Source: Sarcomyxa edulis (lineage: Eukaryota; Basidiomycota; Agaricomycetes; Agaricales; Mycenaceae). Taken from it: a stretch of DNA of 64,000 bases. Positions 1 through 8,632 of the stretch are shown here, one piece after another (position 1 is the first letter of the stretch; each line of letters begins with the position of its first letter). The stretch covers positions 372,001 to 436,000 of the forward strand of contig QUOL01000008.1 in assembly GCA_009761415.1 (NCBI GenBank). Reading direction: 5' to 3'. Below the pieces are notes generated by a model. It was not told where the DNA came from and did no database searches. It saw nothing but the letters and a program-made list of their open reading frames with translations. The position numbers were made by a program, and so were the translations under genes.

Positions 1-1560
1 GAGTTCGATACCGACCGAGCAATATGGCTGCGTTCTGTCAGGGTCTTTGCGGAGCTTGATTGTTTATTCAGTCTCGCCAAAGCTTCCAATGCTATGGGAG
101 AGCCTATCTGCAGGCCAGAATTCGTTGAGGGAGATGCGGCGTGGTTGGATTTCGAGGAATTGAGACATCCAACTCTTTGCCTTAGTACAAGCTTGAAGGA
201 CTTCATTCCAAATGACGTCAAGCTAGGCGGTGATGTCGGCAAGATTGCTCTTCTGACAGGTGAGTCTTTATCTTGTCATCTGATATCATATGAGACTAAT
301 CTTGAAGTCCTCTAGGGCCCAATATGGCGTAAGAGATAATATTATATGTTCCCCCTCTGTCTATACTGATTCTATTTGTCAATTTCAGCGGCAAATCAAC
401 GGTAATATTTATCGCAGATCTATCGTCTTATTTACTGAAACCTTTTCATAGGTCATGCGTATGACGGCTACTGGTGTCGTATGTTCTTTCTTTGCTATTG
501 ATAACTATCCCCTTTACAAGTCCGTCTCCAGATCATGGCCCAACTAGGGATGATGGTCCCCGCGCAGAGAGCTCGGTGGGTGGCAATGTTCTACCTCGTT
601 AGTGCTGTTCTTAAGCTATATCTAATCAAGGCTCTGCCCTGTGGACTCTATCCTCACTCGGATGGGTGCCTACGACAACATGTTCTCGAACGCCAGTACA
701 TTCAAGGTCGAACTCGATGAATGGTATGCGTCTTTCAGTTACCTTGATTATCATGAAGACTGAGGTGTTACACTAGTTGCAAAATCTTGCGAGATGCCAC
801 CCCAAAATCACTTGTTATACTGGACGGTGAGTTAACCCTTATTATACTTTTGCGCATGCTCATTTCGATTGTATAGAACTTGGACGGGGAACCTCGACAT
901 ATGTGAGTCCAATTTTCTGCTTCGTGAGGAATTTCGGGATTGTGCTCATCACTTCTTAGGATGGTATGGCTATTGCTGGGGTATGATTTTCCGTCGTCGT
1001 TGTGAGGGCTCTTTGAACTCATGAACCTCTAGGCCGTGTTACACCAGCTTGCTACCCACACCCTCCCACTTGCATTCTTTGCTACCCATTACGGTTCCTT
1101 GACGGACGACTTCGCCTATCATCCCAATATCCGAAATATGCACATGTCAACCATCGTGGATGACGAGAAACGTGATGTAAGATCATATCGATCTGCAGAT
1201 GCATCTTCTTATTCACTGTGACTGCTACAGCTCGTATTTCTCTTCAAACTCGTCGAAGGCGTCGCTACATCCTCTTTCGGCACACATGTTGCCAATCTGG
1301 CAGGAGTGCCTTTAGACGTCGTTGAACGAGCCGATATCGTTTCCAAAAACTTTGCGAAACAATTCAAGGAGAGACTGCAGGACAAACAGAAGAAATCGGC
1401 GACTTCTAGGCTACCTCTCGATGCACAAGCCGATTTCGCTTATCTGTATGGTTTGGCGACAGGATCTCTCGAGATGCCAGCAAACCAGATCAGGCAGAAG
1501 GAGGTGTTGCTTCGCCTGAAAACCACCGTCCGGCGATATATTCAAGGACCTTCCGCTTGA
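1..1560 (+). CDS. MSH6: DNA mismatch repair protein MSH6 (3' part)
   Basis: MutS-family ATPase of the MutS-alpha (MSH2-MSH6) complex, which recognises base mismatches and small loops in the nucleus. Only the C-terminal ATPase part (about 339 residues) is in the window; the 5' end lies outside. Exons: 1-259, 316-328, 389-401, 452-478, 532-575, 631-723, 777-826, 877-902, 960-980, 1033-1176 and 1231-1560, and their summed length keeps the frame. The Walker A motif GPNMAGKST is assembled across two 13-base exons. Further on come the Walker B/signature segment LVILDELGRGTSTYDG and the FFATHYGSL segment, all diagnostic of MutS. The C-terminal helical tail ends at a TGA at 1558-1560. The family identity is certain; MSH6 rather than another MSH rests on remembered similarity around VIMAQLG and the tail. 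Confidence 0.93.
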
Positions 1561-1922
1561 ACACCTTTCTTCTACGATTCGTCACGTTTTCATGCTTTGC
1601 TGTAATTATCATGCTTTCACAGAACCCATTTGACTAACTTTGTATATATCCCTCGCGCATTGAGGGAACGGTTCTTCTGGACTCTGGAGATATCCAGACT
1701 TCCGGTAACATGCGCATAGCAGGGGCCCACCTCAATGGCAGTGGCTTTCATCGACGCTTTGGAACGTATCATTCTTGCACTACAACGCTTCTATGATGGA
1801 CTACATACTTCTTGTAATAAGCATGCAGTTTCAAAGTTCTCAGTAGCAAAAGAGCAACAAATTTGAAAGAGCCGGAGGAACAATCTCTGCACAATCGATT
1901 TATATTCAATTGTAATTTGATT
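1561..1922. other. Intergenic gap between MSH6 and the Ngaro-like element
   Basis: The MSH6 3' flank up to the outer edge of repeat B2 of the retrotransposon. No gene or clear motif seen. It shows that the element inserted about 360 bases downstream of MSH6, on the opposite strand. Confidence 0.6.
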
Positions 1923-2032
1923 CCAATCTTCTTAGGCTCTGAGCACCAGTCTGATTTAGCCAAGCAGCGACTTTCTGGGGACCTCGAAGGTCGCCCAGAG
2001 AGTCCAAATATATTTTAAGTCTGTAAACACGC
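1923..2032 (-). repeat. Split direct repeat B2 (3' terminus of Ngaro-like element)
   Basis: A 110-base copy that reads as identical to 2452-2561. It forms the outermost 3' end of the element on its coding strand. Flanking host sequence begins at 1922. Confidence 0.9.
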
Positions 2033-2076
2033 GTACACCTTGTAAATATAGGTAAAGGGTCAGAGGTAAGGGTGGG

Positions 2077-2451
2077 TAACGAGTATAGACTAATACGACA
2101 GCCTTTAATTGGAGAGGAAAGGCTGCGAAGAAAGAGATAAACTCACCTAGTACGACAGCCAGTGAGTGGGACGAGGAAAAGCTGCGAGCTTTTTCCGATC
2201 GCACTCAAGCTGCCATACATAGGGAGCGGGTAGGCCGTTTTTGGTCAAACCAAAGATCGTCCAACAAGATTCGAACCCCGCGCGCGGGGCGAATGCTCAA
2301 CCGAGATCGAACCCGAAGGGTGATGGCTCTGAGGTTCAAACCCCGAAGGGCGAACGGGAGGATTCGACCCACGGGGGGGAATGCCGAGATGCCGCTGAGG
2401 GAGCCTCGTGGCGTACATTGGACTTGTGTAAATAGTATTTTTTAAACTCGA
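2077..2451 (-). repeat. Split direct repeat A2 of Ngaro-like element
   Basis: A 375-base copy of A1 (7032-7409). It abuts B1 exactly at 2451/2452, which is the B1A2 junction expected for a circularising split-repeat element. It matches A1 closely except for a diverged patch near 2093-2125. A 44-base spacer separates it from B2. Confidence 0.9.
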
Positions 2452-2561
2452 CCAATCTTCTTAGGCTCTGAGCACCAGTCTGATTTAGCCAAGCAGCGAC
2501 TTTCTGGGGACCTCGAAGGTCGCCCAGAGAGTCCAAATATATTTTAAGTCTGTAAACACGC
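2452..2561 (-). repeat. Split direct repeat B1 of Ngaro-like element
   Basis: A 110-base repeat matching B2 at 1923-2032 and directly adjacent to A2. On the coding strand it follows the recombinase ORF and an A-rich tract. Confidence 0.9.
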
Positions 2562-2579
2562 TATAACCTAAAGAAATAA

Positions 2580-2601
2580 TTTTTTTTTTTTTTTTTTTTT
2601 T
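2580..2601 (-). repeat. 22-base homopolymer A tract (T on + strand) 3' of the recombinase ORF
   Basis: A run of 22 T on the given strand, which is A on the element's coding strand. It lies between the recombinase stop codon and repeat B1. It may be a relic of RNA polyadenylation or simple slippage; its exact length may be unreliable in an assembly. Confidence 0.6.
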
Positions 2602-2831
2602 GAAGGAATTGAGCGGAGCGATGGTGGGGGACATAAAATAATTCCCGCGAGATGGTGCATCAGGGCGGGTATCTAGAGGTTCCAGAGAGGACTGGTTCTC
2701 GAGGAGGGACCTGACGCGCTATTACAGGCGAGGATATCGCAGAATAAAAATAGGACGAGGCGACGGGAGGAGCTCGGGTGCCTGGAATTATGGCGAGGAC
2801 GTCGCAGAATAGGAAGTGATAGTAGGGAAAG

Positions 2832-3842
2832 TTAGAATGGGGCCGGGGCGGCTTCGTGTATTGATCGACCACCGAAGATGAGTGCTTGCAGGAGCACGGG
2901 GTTCTTGCGAATGTAGATCTGGAAAGCTTCAGACTTCCATCGACCAACACCTTGAATAATGTGAGGAGGCACCCCGGCCTCGGCGAGCGAAGTTGCTCCG
3001 CCGGAGCGCAGAGATTGACCTGATATTGTCTTGTCGAAAACGGAAGCGAACCGTGTGATCACGAAGGAGCGTGTGGGGATGGAACCGTCGGCTTTGAGCC
3101 AGAGCGCCGGATGGATCGGCCAAAGCGAATCGCGAGATCGGAGATACTTGATGAACCGATTGTACGGGTCTGTGAGGAGAGTGCTCTGCTGCACAATCAC
3201 ACGATTCCCCTCGAAAAACTGGTCGGCTTTGTGAGCGGGGAGGAAAATCTCGAAAGCGCGTTCGTGCCATTTCACCGAACCGCGCTTCGTGACCTTGTCC
3301 CAGTTGCGTAACGTCTTGTCTTCGGGCCATGTCAATTCTCCCAGGCGCATCAGCGCGTGAAAGCCAGTGAGCACAATAGCGACAAAGAGAAGGTCGTCGT
3401 GAAGCAATGATGATCCCCACTTACGGATGATGGTTTGCAGCATGGGAATGGTCAGGGCCTGTTTTCGGTTGACGGCCGTACCTTTAAGACGTTTGCAGCC
3501 TTTCAAAGTGCGCTTGACCAACAAACTGGTCCGGATTTGCCGTATGTGTGGGAAGTAAGGTTCTAGTTGGGATGTGATCCCGGAGAGGTAGGAATCCACG
3601 GACTGCGGTTTAATATGATGAGACATATACACGGTGTAGAAGCTGATAGTGTCCTCGGTCGGATCGACGTCCATGTTATGCACACGGCAGAAGTTGAGGT
3701 ACGAATTGAGGGCGGAGGAATAAGTTTTGAAGGTGGAGTCGTCAATAGCTAGCCCAAGGGCGATAGACCGTTCGCGTCGCAAACGATCAATTGTCCACGG
3801 TTCCCGATAAGGTTGCCGTGAACGGATACCCGATGTGATCAT
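2832..3842 (-). CDS. Tyrosine recombinase of Ngaro-like element
   Basis: A 336-residue site-specific recombinase that would cut and rejoin the circular DNA copy at the target. The N-terminal part (about residues 25-125) resembles the helical SAM-like/core-binding domain. The catalytic domain follows, with the first arginine in LMRLGEL (R166), a second arginine in GQSLRSGGAT (R279), VGRWKSEAF (W302) and the nucleophile in IYIRKNP (Y310). The histidine usual three residues before the second arginine is serine here; I believe such a change also occurs in other fungal copies, so it need not inactivate. The ATG overlaps the RT stop codon as ATGA (3842-3839), suggesting coupled re-initiation. The ORF is intact. 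Confidence 0.9.
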   Translation of the reverse strand: MITSGIRSRQPYREPWTIDRLRRERSIALGLAIDDSTFKTYSSALNSYLNFCRVHNMDVDPTEDTISFYTVYMSHHIKPQSVDSYLSGITSQLEPYFPHIRQIRTSLLVKRTLKGCKRLKGTAVNRKQALTIPMLQTIIRKWGSSLLHDDLLFVAIVLTGFHALMRLGELTWPEDKTLRNWDKVTKRGSVKWHERAFEIFLPAHKADQFFEGNRVIVQQSTLLTDPYNRFIKYLRSRDSLWPIHPALWLKADGSIPTRSFVITRFASVFDKTISGQSLRSGGATSLAEAGVPPHIIQGVGRWKSEAFQIYIRKNPVLLQALIFGGRSIHEAAPAPF

Positions 3843-5668
3843 TGGCGGCGACGCCCCTGCAGTGCGTTGCTTGGGGGGTCGAATGGATGGATTGTGAGAC
3901 CCGGGACCAAGGCACGTGCCAAGTCGTCGCGTCCTCGAGAGATCGCGTCCGCGACGCGATTCTCCTCGCCTGAAATGTGTACCACGCGGAGATCGAAGCC
4001 AGAGCCAATCTGTACGTCGATTGAGGCCTTCAATATATTGTTATAAGGAGGTGAAGCCCGAAGGGAGTTGAATATGTCTACTGTGTTTTGATTATCCGTG
4101 AACACGGCAACAGACTGGGTTTCGAATCCGAGAGTGGGAGCGTGAGTAATCGCTGAGCAGACGCAAAGGGCCTCAAAGAAGAAGATAGTGTCGTCGGGAG
4201 CTTCGATGGGGAAAGGCGATTGATAACCTAAACTAAATTGAGGGTACCAAAATCCCATTTTCGTCATGGACGCGTCACAGAACAGGATGATGTCGGCCTC
4301 GTATGGGTCCCAATCGGAGGCACGTAACATGTGAACGCCGCTGGCGCGGTCCATGTGGTCCGCGGCCCAAGTGAGGTCGTGACGGATGGCGTCGTTAACG
4401 CGGATTGGACGGTGTGCGAATTCCTTGCCTGCCATCTTGCTGTACACATTGCACAAGCCAGGTTTGAGCAAGGGAAACACGTTGAGCGCCCAATTGAAAT
4501 GTCCAGCGAGTTGTTGGTATTCTCGTAACGTGAAACGGCGTGGATTCTTTCCGGGCTCGGCAGCAAACTTTCTCAAAGACGCGAGAAGATCGGCCTTTGC
4601 GGGAGCCGGCATGGTTATGCTCAGCCGGTTGGCGTCGACTTCCAGACCGATAATCGTGAGCGGCGAGCCGTAAAGTTGCTTTTTCTTTTTATGAGGTATT
4701 CCTAGAGTGTCCCACAGCTGGAGCAGTCGCGTTTGTTTCGCAGGGAAGTAACATTCGTAAGGTTCGTACCAAAGGAGATTGCCTTCGAAGTCCCACGAGA
4801 ACGCGTCGTCACTGTAAGCCAAGAGATCCAGGATAAGTTTGATGTTGATGGCAATCCACATAGCGAGACCTATGAAACAGATGAAGATCCGCCCTGAGGC
4901 ACGATTTCCAAACGTATTATTTCGGTCGACGCTGCGTTGACCGCCGATAGTGTTTATTTGCTTGACTTGCCAAAAGGGATGCATCGGCATGAGCCGATAA
5001 GCCTCGGCGACGTCAGATTTGAACAATACCAGAGTCTTGCCTTTGTTGTTACGATGAGCGGCAAGGAGAACGTCGCCGAGACTGTCGAGTCCGTCGAGGC
5101 GCCCGCCGGCAATGGCAGAACGTGAAATCATCGAGTTCAAGGAGTAGTCGCCGAAGCTGTGGTTGGTAACCAGACGGAGATCGTCCGAATTGGGCTTTGG
5201 AACGGCATGCACAGGCATGCTATACATTCCTGGGAGTAGTTCGGTCCCGAAAGCCTCGGAGAAACGGCCACGGGAAACCTCGATCTCGCGTTGCTCCTCA
5301 ATGAACTTGGCCTCGGCGTCGGTTTTGGGAGTGCATTGGGATGCGTCTAGCGTATCTGGATAAACCCCGATCTGGGTATCAGCCCATGGCCAAAAACCAT
5401 AACGGAGCCCATCACAAATGGACTGGACGAAAGGGGGATTTGGGTGATCGACTAGCAACGTTTCGAATACGTCGACGTTGACAGGCGTAACTATCGCGAA
5501 CAGTGACGGATTATCGTGAATAGTTTTGGAGACGACGGGATTGTCGAGCTCCTTTTGAGGTGGACGAGGAAGGGGAAGGTCGGTGAGAGTGGACATTACG
5601 GTGGGACTAAACCCACAGTCTTCATCCGCCCACAAGAAAGTCCGAAGGTACTTGGGGCGTTTGGGCAT
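3839..5668 (-). CDS. Reverse transcriptase-RNase H of Ngaro-like element
   Basis: Copies the element RNA into DNA and degrades the RNA. The coordinates give the likely protein from the ATG at 5668 (609 residues). That ATG lies 7 bases after the gag stop codon and heads the first clearly RT-like segment. The same frame stays open upstream to 7006, right across gag in the +1 frame, so a fused 1055-residue product through frameshifting cannot be excluded. Visible motifs are the polymerase active site LLAYSDDAF (YxDD type) and the thumb region with REYQQLAGHFNW. RNase H signatures follow: ILFCDASMTKMG, FFFEALCVCSAI, VAVFTDNQNTVD and VHISGEENRVADAISRG. There are no protease or DDE integrase domains, as expected for DIRS-order elements. 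The stop codon overlaps the recombinase start. Confidence 0.88.
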   Translation of the reverse strand: MPKRPKYLRTFLWADEDCGFSPTVMSTLTDLPLPRPPQKELDNPVVSKTIHDNPSLFAIVTPVNVDVFETLLVDHPNPPFVQSICDGLRYGFWPWADTQIGVYPDTLDASQCTPKTDAEAKFIEEQREIEVSRGRFSEAFGTELLPGMYSMPVHAVPKPNSDDLRLVTNHSFGDYSLNSMISRSAIAGGRLDGLDSLGDVLLAAHRNNKGKTLVLFKSDVAEAYRLMPMHPFWQVKQINTIGGQRSVDRNNTFGNRASGRIFICFIGLAMWIAINIKLILDLLAYSDDAFSWDFEGNLLWYEPYECYFPAKQTRLLQLWDTLGIPHKKKKQLYGSPLTIIGLEVDANRLSITMPAPAKADLLASLRKFAAEPGKNPRRFTLREYQQLAGHFNWALNVFPLLKPGLCNVYSKMAGKEFAHRPIRVNDAIRHDLTWAADHMDRASGVHMLRASDWDPYEADIILFCDASMTKMGFWYPQFSLGYQSPFPIEAPDDTIFFFEALCVCSAITHAPTLGFETQSVAVFTDNQNTVDIFNSLRASPPYNNILKASIDVQIGSGFDLRVVHISGEENRVADAISRGRDDLARALVPGLTIHPFDPPSNALQGRRRQ

Positions 5669-5675
5669 GAAGATC

Positions 5676-6992
5676 TCAGGCGTCGTTACCTGCGTTGCAG
5701 TTGTTGGCCCCGTGTCCTGACTTCTTACAATCGCGGCAGACGTGCTTCCACCTGCAGCGGCCCGCACTATCCGGGCAGTTTCCCCGATTAAAGCGGTTGC
5801 AGATGTCGTTTGTTTTGTTGTTTGACGAACGTTTGGCGGATCGCGTGGACGTGGGTTCTTCTCCTCCTGCAACGCCGAGGATATCGATCCATTGCATTTT
5901 GAGATCGGCGAATGCGCCAAAATCGGTGAGAAGGAGGTTGTTAACTTGTCCGACGCGCGAGCGGACGGCTTTGTCGTAATTGAAGATTCGAGGGTGGGCG
6001 CTGGGTCCGAGAGCCATGAACATGCGTGTGATGGATTCGCCGTAGAGTCTGAGCTCGCTCGCGCGGTGCGGGAAACAGAAAGTGGTAGCTTCGACAGCTG
6101 CACCCCACGCGATGGCCCATTCTCCGTGTGTTCTGACCATTTTGGTGGGTTCTGAGGACCCGGCGACACAAAATTCAAGCGTTCCGATACGCTCTGTGTT
6201 ATCGGTGACTGGGGTAGTAGAGTAGATCCCGCTAATGACGAGATCGAGGTTGACGGATCGTCCTCGGACGATCGAATCCCATTCTGAATCGGGTAAGAAG
6301 GGGACGGAAGCAGCTGTGGCAATCCATCGTTTGATGGCCGGAATATCGCCGGAAAATCCGCGCAAGATTCGTCGCGTTTCCATGAGAGATGAGGGTAGAA
6401 ACGATTGGGCAAGTGTTTCGCTCGAGAACCAGGGTTGATCCTGTTCGAAGATCTTGGGTCGTTTGTTAGAGACATGGGTTTCGACAGTCTCTGCAGGAGG
6501 GTCGTCTTCATCGAAATCGGAGGCCCGCTTTCGGTTCCTGAAGCCGACGCTATTTCCGGCCAGGCGTCCGGGTCCTCCATTTCCAATAGCGACGGATACA
6601 TCTCGTTCACCGCGATCGTCGCCTTCTGGCGTTCCGTTAACTCGTCGAGATCGGTCAAGCGCTCCAGCAAGGTGAGCCTCGTGGGATTCGAGCATGGAGA
6701 TGAAGAAATCGAGTTCAGGCTCGGTGGAAGCGTCGGAAGTGGGAGCTGGGAGGAGACGAGCGAGTTGTGCGATAGCGAGGGATTTAGTGACATTTCCACT
6801 CTTGAACGAGTCGATGACCTTGGTGAGCTCAGCGGTGAATTCGTCGTTAAAGCCGAGTCCACCGGGAGCATGGGAATCGGCTCCAGTCGGGGACGTTTCT
6901 CGAGAGGGAGGCGATGGGGGGCCTGGACTGCCGTCCTGTTCTCCTGCTGCCGCGGGCGTTTGCATGGGACGATTGCGAGGGGCATCAGACAT
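5676..6992 (-). CDS. Gag-like protein of Ngaro-like element
   Basis: First ORF of the element, 438 residues, starting 40 bases inside repeat A1. The N-terminus is rich in proline, glycine and serine. The middle (about residues 190-370) is a globular region with many tryptophans and aromatics, of the kind seen in fungal retroelement gag proteins. The C-terminus is a cysteine/histidine cluster: CNRFNRGNC, then CRWKHVCRDCKK and HGANNC, which together look like a CCCH finger followed by a CCHC knuckle for RNA binding. It probably packages the RNA into particles. Start chosen at the ATG at 6992, which precedes all recognisable sequence. The last codons sit 7 bases upstream of the RT ATG. Confidence 0.78.
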   Translation of the reverse strand: MSDAPRNRPMQTPAAAGEQDGSPGPPSPPSRETSPTGADSHAPGGLGFNDEFTAELTKVIDSFKSGNVTKSLAIAQLARLLPAPTSDASTEPELDFFISMLESHEAHLAGALDRSRRVNGTPEGDDRGERDVSVAIGNGGPGRLAGNSVGFRNRKRASDFDEDDPPAETVETHVSNKRPKIFEQDQPWFSSETLAQSFLPSSLMETRRILRGFSGDIPAIKRWIATAASVPFLPDSEWDSIVRGRSVNLDLVISGIYSTTPVTDNTERIGTLEFCVAGSSEPTKMVRTHGEWAIAWGAAVEATTFCFPHRASELRLYGESITRMFMALGPSAHPRIFNYDKAVRSRVGQVNNLLLTDFGAFADLKMQWIDILGVAGGEEPTSTRSAKRSSNNKTNDICNRFNRGNCPDSAGRCRWKHVCRDCKKSGHGANNCNAGNDA

Positions 6993-7031
6993 GAGATTTG
7001 TTGCAAATTGATGGGATCGGAGATTCAGTAA

Positions 7032-7409
7032 TAACGAGTATAGACTAGTACGACAGCCAGTGAGTGGGACGAGGAAAAGCTGCCGAGAAAAGAGATAAAC
7101 TCACCTAGTACGACAGCCAGTGAGTGGGACGAGGAAAAGCTGCGAGCTTTTTCCGATCGCACTCAAGCTGCCATACATAGGGAGCGGGTAGGCCGTTTTT
7201 GGTCAAACCAAAGATCGTCCAACAAGATTCGAACCCCGCGCGCGGGGCGAATGCTCAACCGAGATCGAACCCGAAGGGTGATGGCTCTGAGGTTCAAACC
7301 CCGAAGGGCGAACGGGAGGATTCGACCCACGGGGGGGAATGCCGAGATGCCGCTGAGGGAGCCTCGTGGCGTACATTGGACTTGTGTAAATAGTATTTTT
7401 TAAACTCGA
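7032..7409 (-). repeat. Split direct repeat A1 (5' terminus of Ngaro-like element)
   Basis: A 378-base repeat forming the 5' end of the element on its coding strand, homologous to A2 (2077-2451). It holds a tandem duplication of a segment starting TACGACAGCCAGTGAGTGGG (about 7050 and 7110) and several T-arm-like motifs of the GGTTCGAATC kind. By analogy with Ngaro it should carry the promoter. Confidence 0.9.
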
Positions 7410-7632
7410 GTAATCGGTCGTGTTCCAAGATATTCATACGTGCACGAATTTTGGCGTTGGCCAAGTCTGACCTGGCCAGGAATCCACCACCATGCATTTT
7501 GATGGTTCGCCAGACGCGACTTGGCCGCACCCGTCAAATATACGTTTCGGTGACTTCTGGTGACCTGGTCACATGATTTCGACTCCTCAATCCTCCCTAA
7601 GTCCCTTGTCTTGACTTTTGGTTCTCCCACTC

Positions 7633-8622
7633 ATGTTCTCGAACTCTATCCAGCCAAGCATCGTTTCTCTGTTCTCGTCAACAGGCAGCGAACCACTCAC
7701 TCTTTTCTCCACTCACGTAGACAAAAATTTACCCTCCGACTCGTTCATACATCTCATGAAAGATGATTCTTCGACGCCGACGCCTCCATCCCCGGGGACA
7801 CTCGTATCTCTTCCCATTCTTGACACGGGCATAGACTCAGACGAGGGTCATCTTGGATATCAGGCTGCTCAAACCGTGCTGCATATCCAGTCTCCGACTC
7901 TGCCAACGACGTATATACGATGCCCACCTTCTTCGAGCTTGCGTTCGGAAAGACCGGTGCATTTGGGTATCAAGCATCCATGGATGTGTCTACAGGTTCG
8001 AAATCTGGGGAGGGAATGGTCATTTGAAGTTGGATTGGTCGATCAAGCGGGAAGGCAGGGTATCGTTCGATGCTCGACATTTCAGGTGCTTTTTTTTTTT
8101 GGAGAATGTTCATGTTTTGAGTTGGTGCCCGGATTCTGTGAAATTGCTCGTGTCAAATGGAGGAAAGATAACCATGTTTCTTTGTATCCTTTTTGCTTCA
8201 TGTCTTTCACCTTTGCTTGGTCCAAATACTCATGCTGGCGCCCATAGAACAAACCTCATCTCAAATTATCGAAAGATCTTGATTCTTTTCCTCTTCTTCA
8301 TGTTCCTCTCGCATTCCCTTCTTCTTCATCTAGGCCACTCACTGCGTGGTCATCTATCGTTCTCAACCTACCCTCTCTCTTGCCCTACTTTTCTTCGGTT
8401 GCTCTCACCACAATTACGGACGATTCTCAGGGAACGAAAGAAGATCAGAATTCACACAGTCCTGTCCAATCCAAGTCTGGGGCTCGTCTTCCCCGCGGAA
8501 ATTACTCGCACGTCGCGTATGTCAAAGTCTACGCGACATGCCGTCTTAGGAGGATTTGGTTCAGCGAAAGCGATCCCAGTCAACAAGTTCCTTGGGAATT
8601 CGAGTTGTATTCAGTTGAATGA
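7633..8622 (+). CDS. CFAP20 (Bug22/DUF667) domain protein
   Basis: Two exons, 7633-8085 and 8248-8622, give 275 residues. The start MFSNSIQPSIVSLF matches the conserved N-terminus of CFAP20/Bug22 as I remember it, and the tail YATCRLRRIWFS...PWEFELY matches its conserved end. In ciliates and animals CFAP20 is an inner-junction protein of ciliary doublet microtubules; a non-ciliary nuclear role (transcription/splicing contacts) has been suggested. Mushrooms have no cilia, so here it must act elsewhere. The protein is longer than the ~190-residue animal form because of an insert rich in acidic residues, proline and serine (about residues 38-65) and a second insert around TTITDDSQGTKED. The 162-base intron is unusually long for this window. 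Strong coding evidence; cellular role unknown. Confidence 0.85.
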
Positions 8623-8632
8623 TCGATTCCGA

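Larger units (their letters stand above)
1923..7409 (-). mobile_element. Complete Ngaro-like (DIRS-order) tyrosine recombinase retrotransposon
   Basis: A 5487-base element read on the minus strand: repeat A1 (7409-7032), gag (6992-5676), reverse transcriptase/RNase H (core from 5668 to 3839), tyrosine recombinase (3842-2832), then B1 (2561-2452), A2 (2451-2077) and B2 (2032-1923). This A1-ORFs-B1-A2-B2 order is the split-direct-repeat layout known for Ngaro and PAT elements. It differs from LTR elements and from the inverted-repeat ends of DIRS1. There is no DDE integrase; integration would use the tyrosine recombinase through a circular intermediate, consistent with the absence of a visible target duplication. 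All three frames are open, so the copy may be active. No SGNH-hydrolase ORF, found in some relatives, was seen. Confidence 0.9.

Noticed and set aside
2260..2380. tRNA genes suggested by TTCGAA-type motifs
   Set aside because: No acceptor stem, anticodon arm or A box could be fitted around them, and the motif repeats four times in a short span inside the retroelement.
2241..2435. An identical 64-codon ORF also present at 7199-7393
   Set aside because: It is the antisense of the duplicated A repeats of the Ngaro-like element. Identity reflects the repeat, and no gene-like features are present.
2580..2601. Poly(T) run as evidence of a non-LTR (LINE) insertion
   Set aside because: It lies inside the Ngaro-like element, 3' of its last ORF, with no LINE sequence or separate target duplication.
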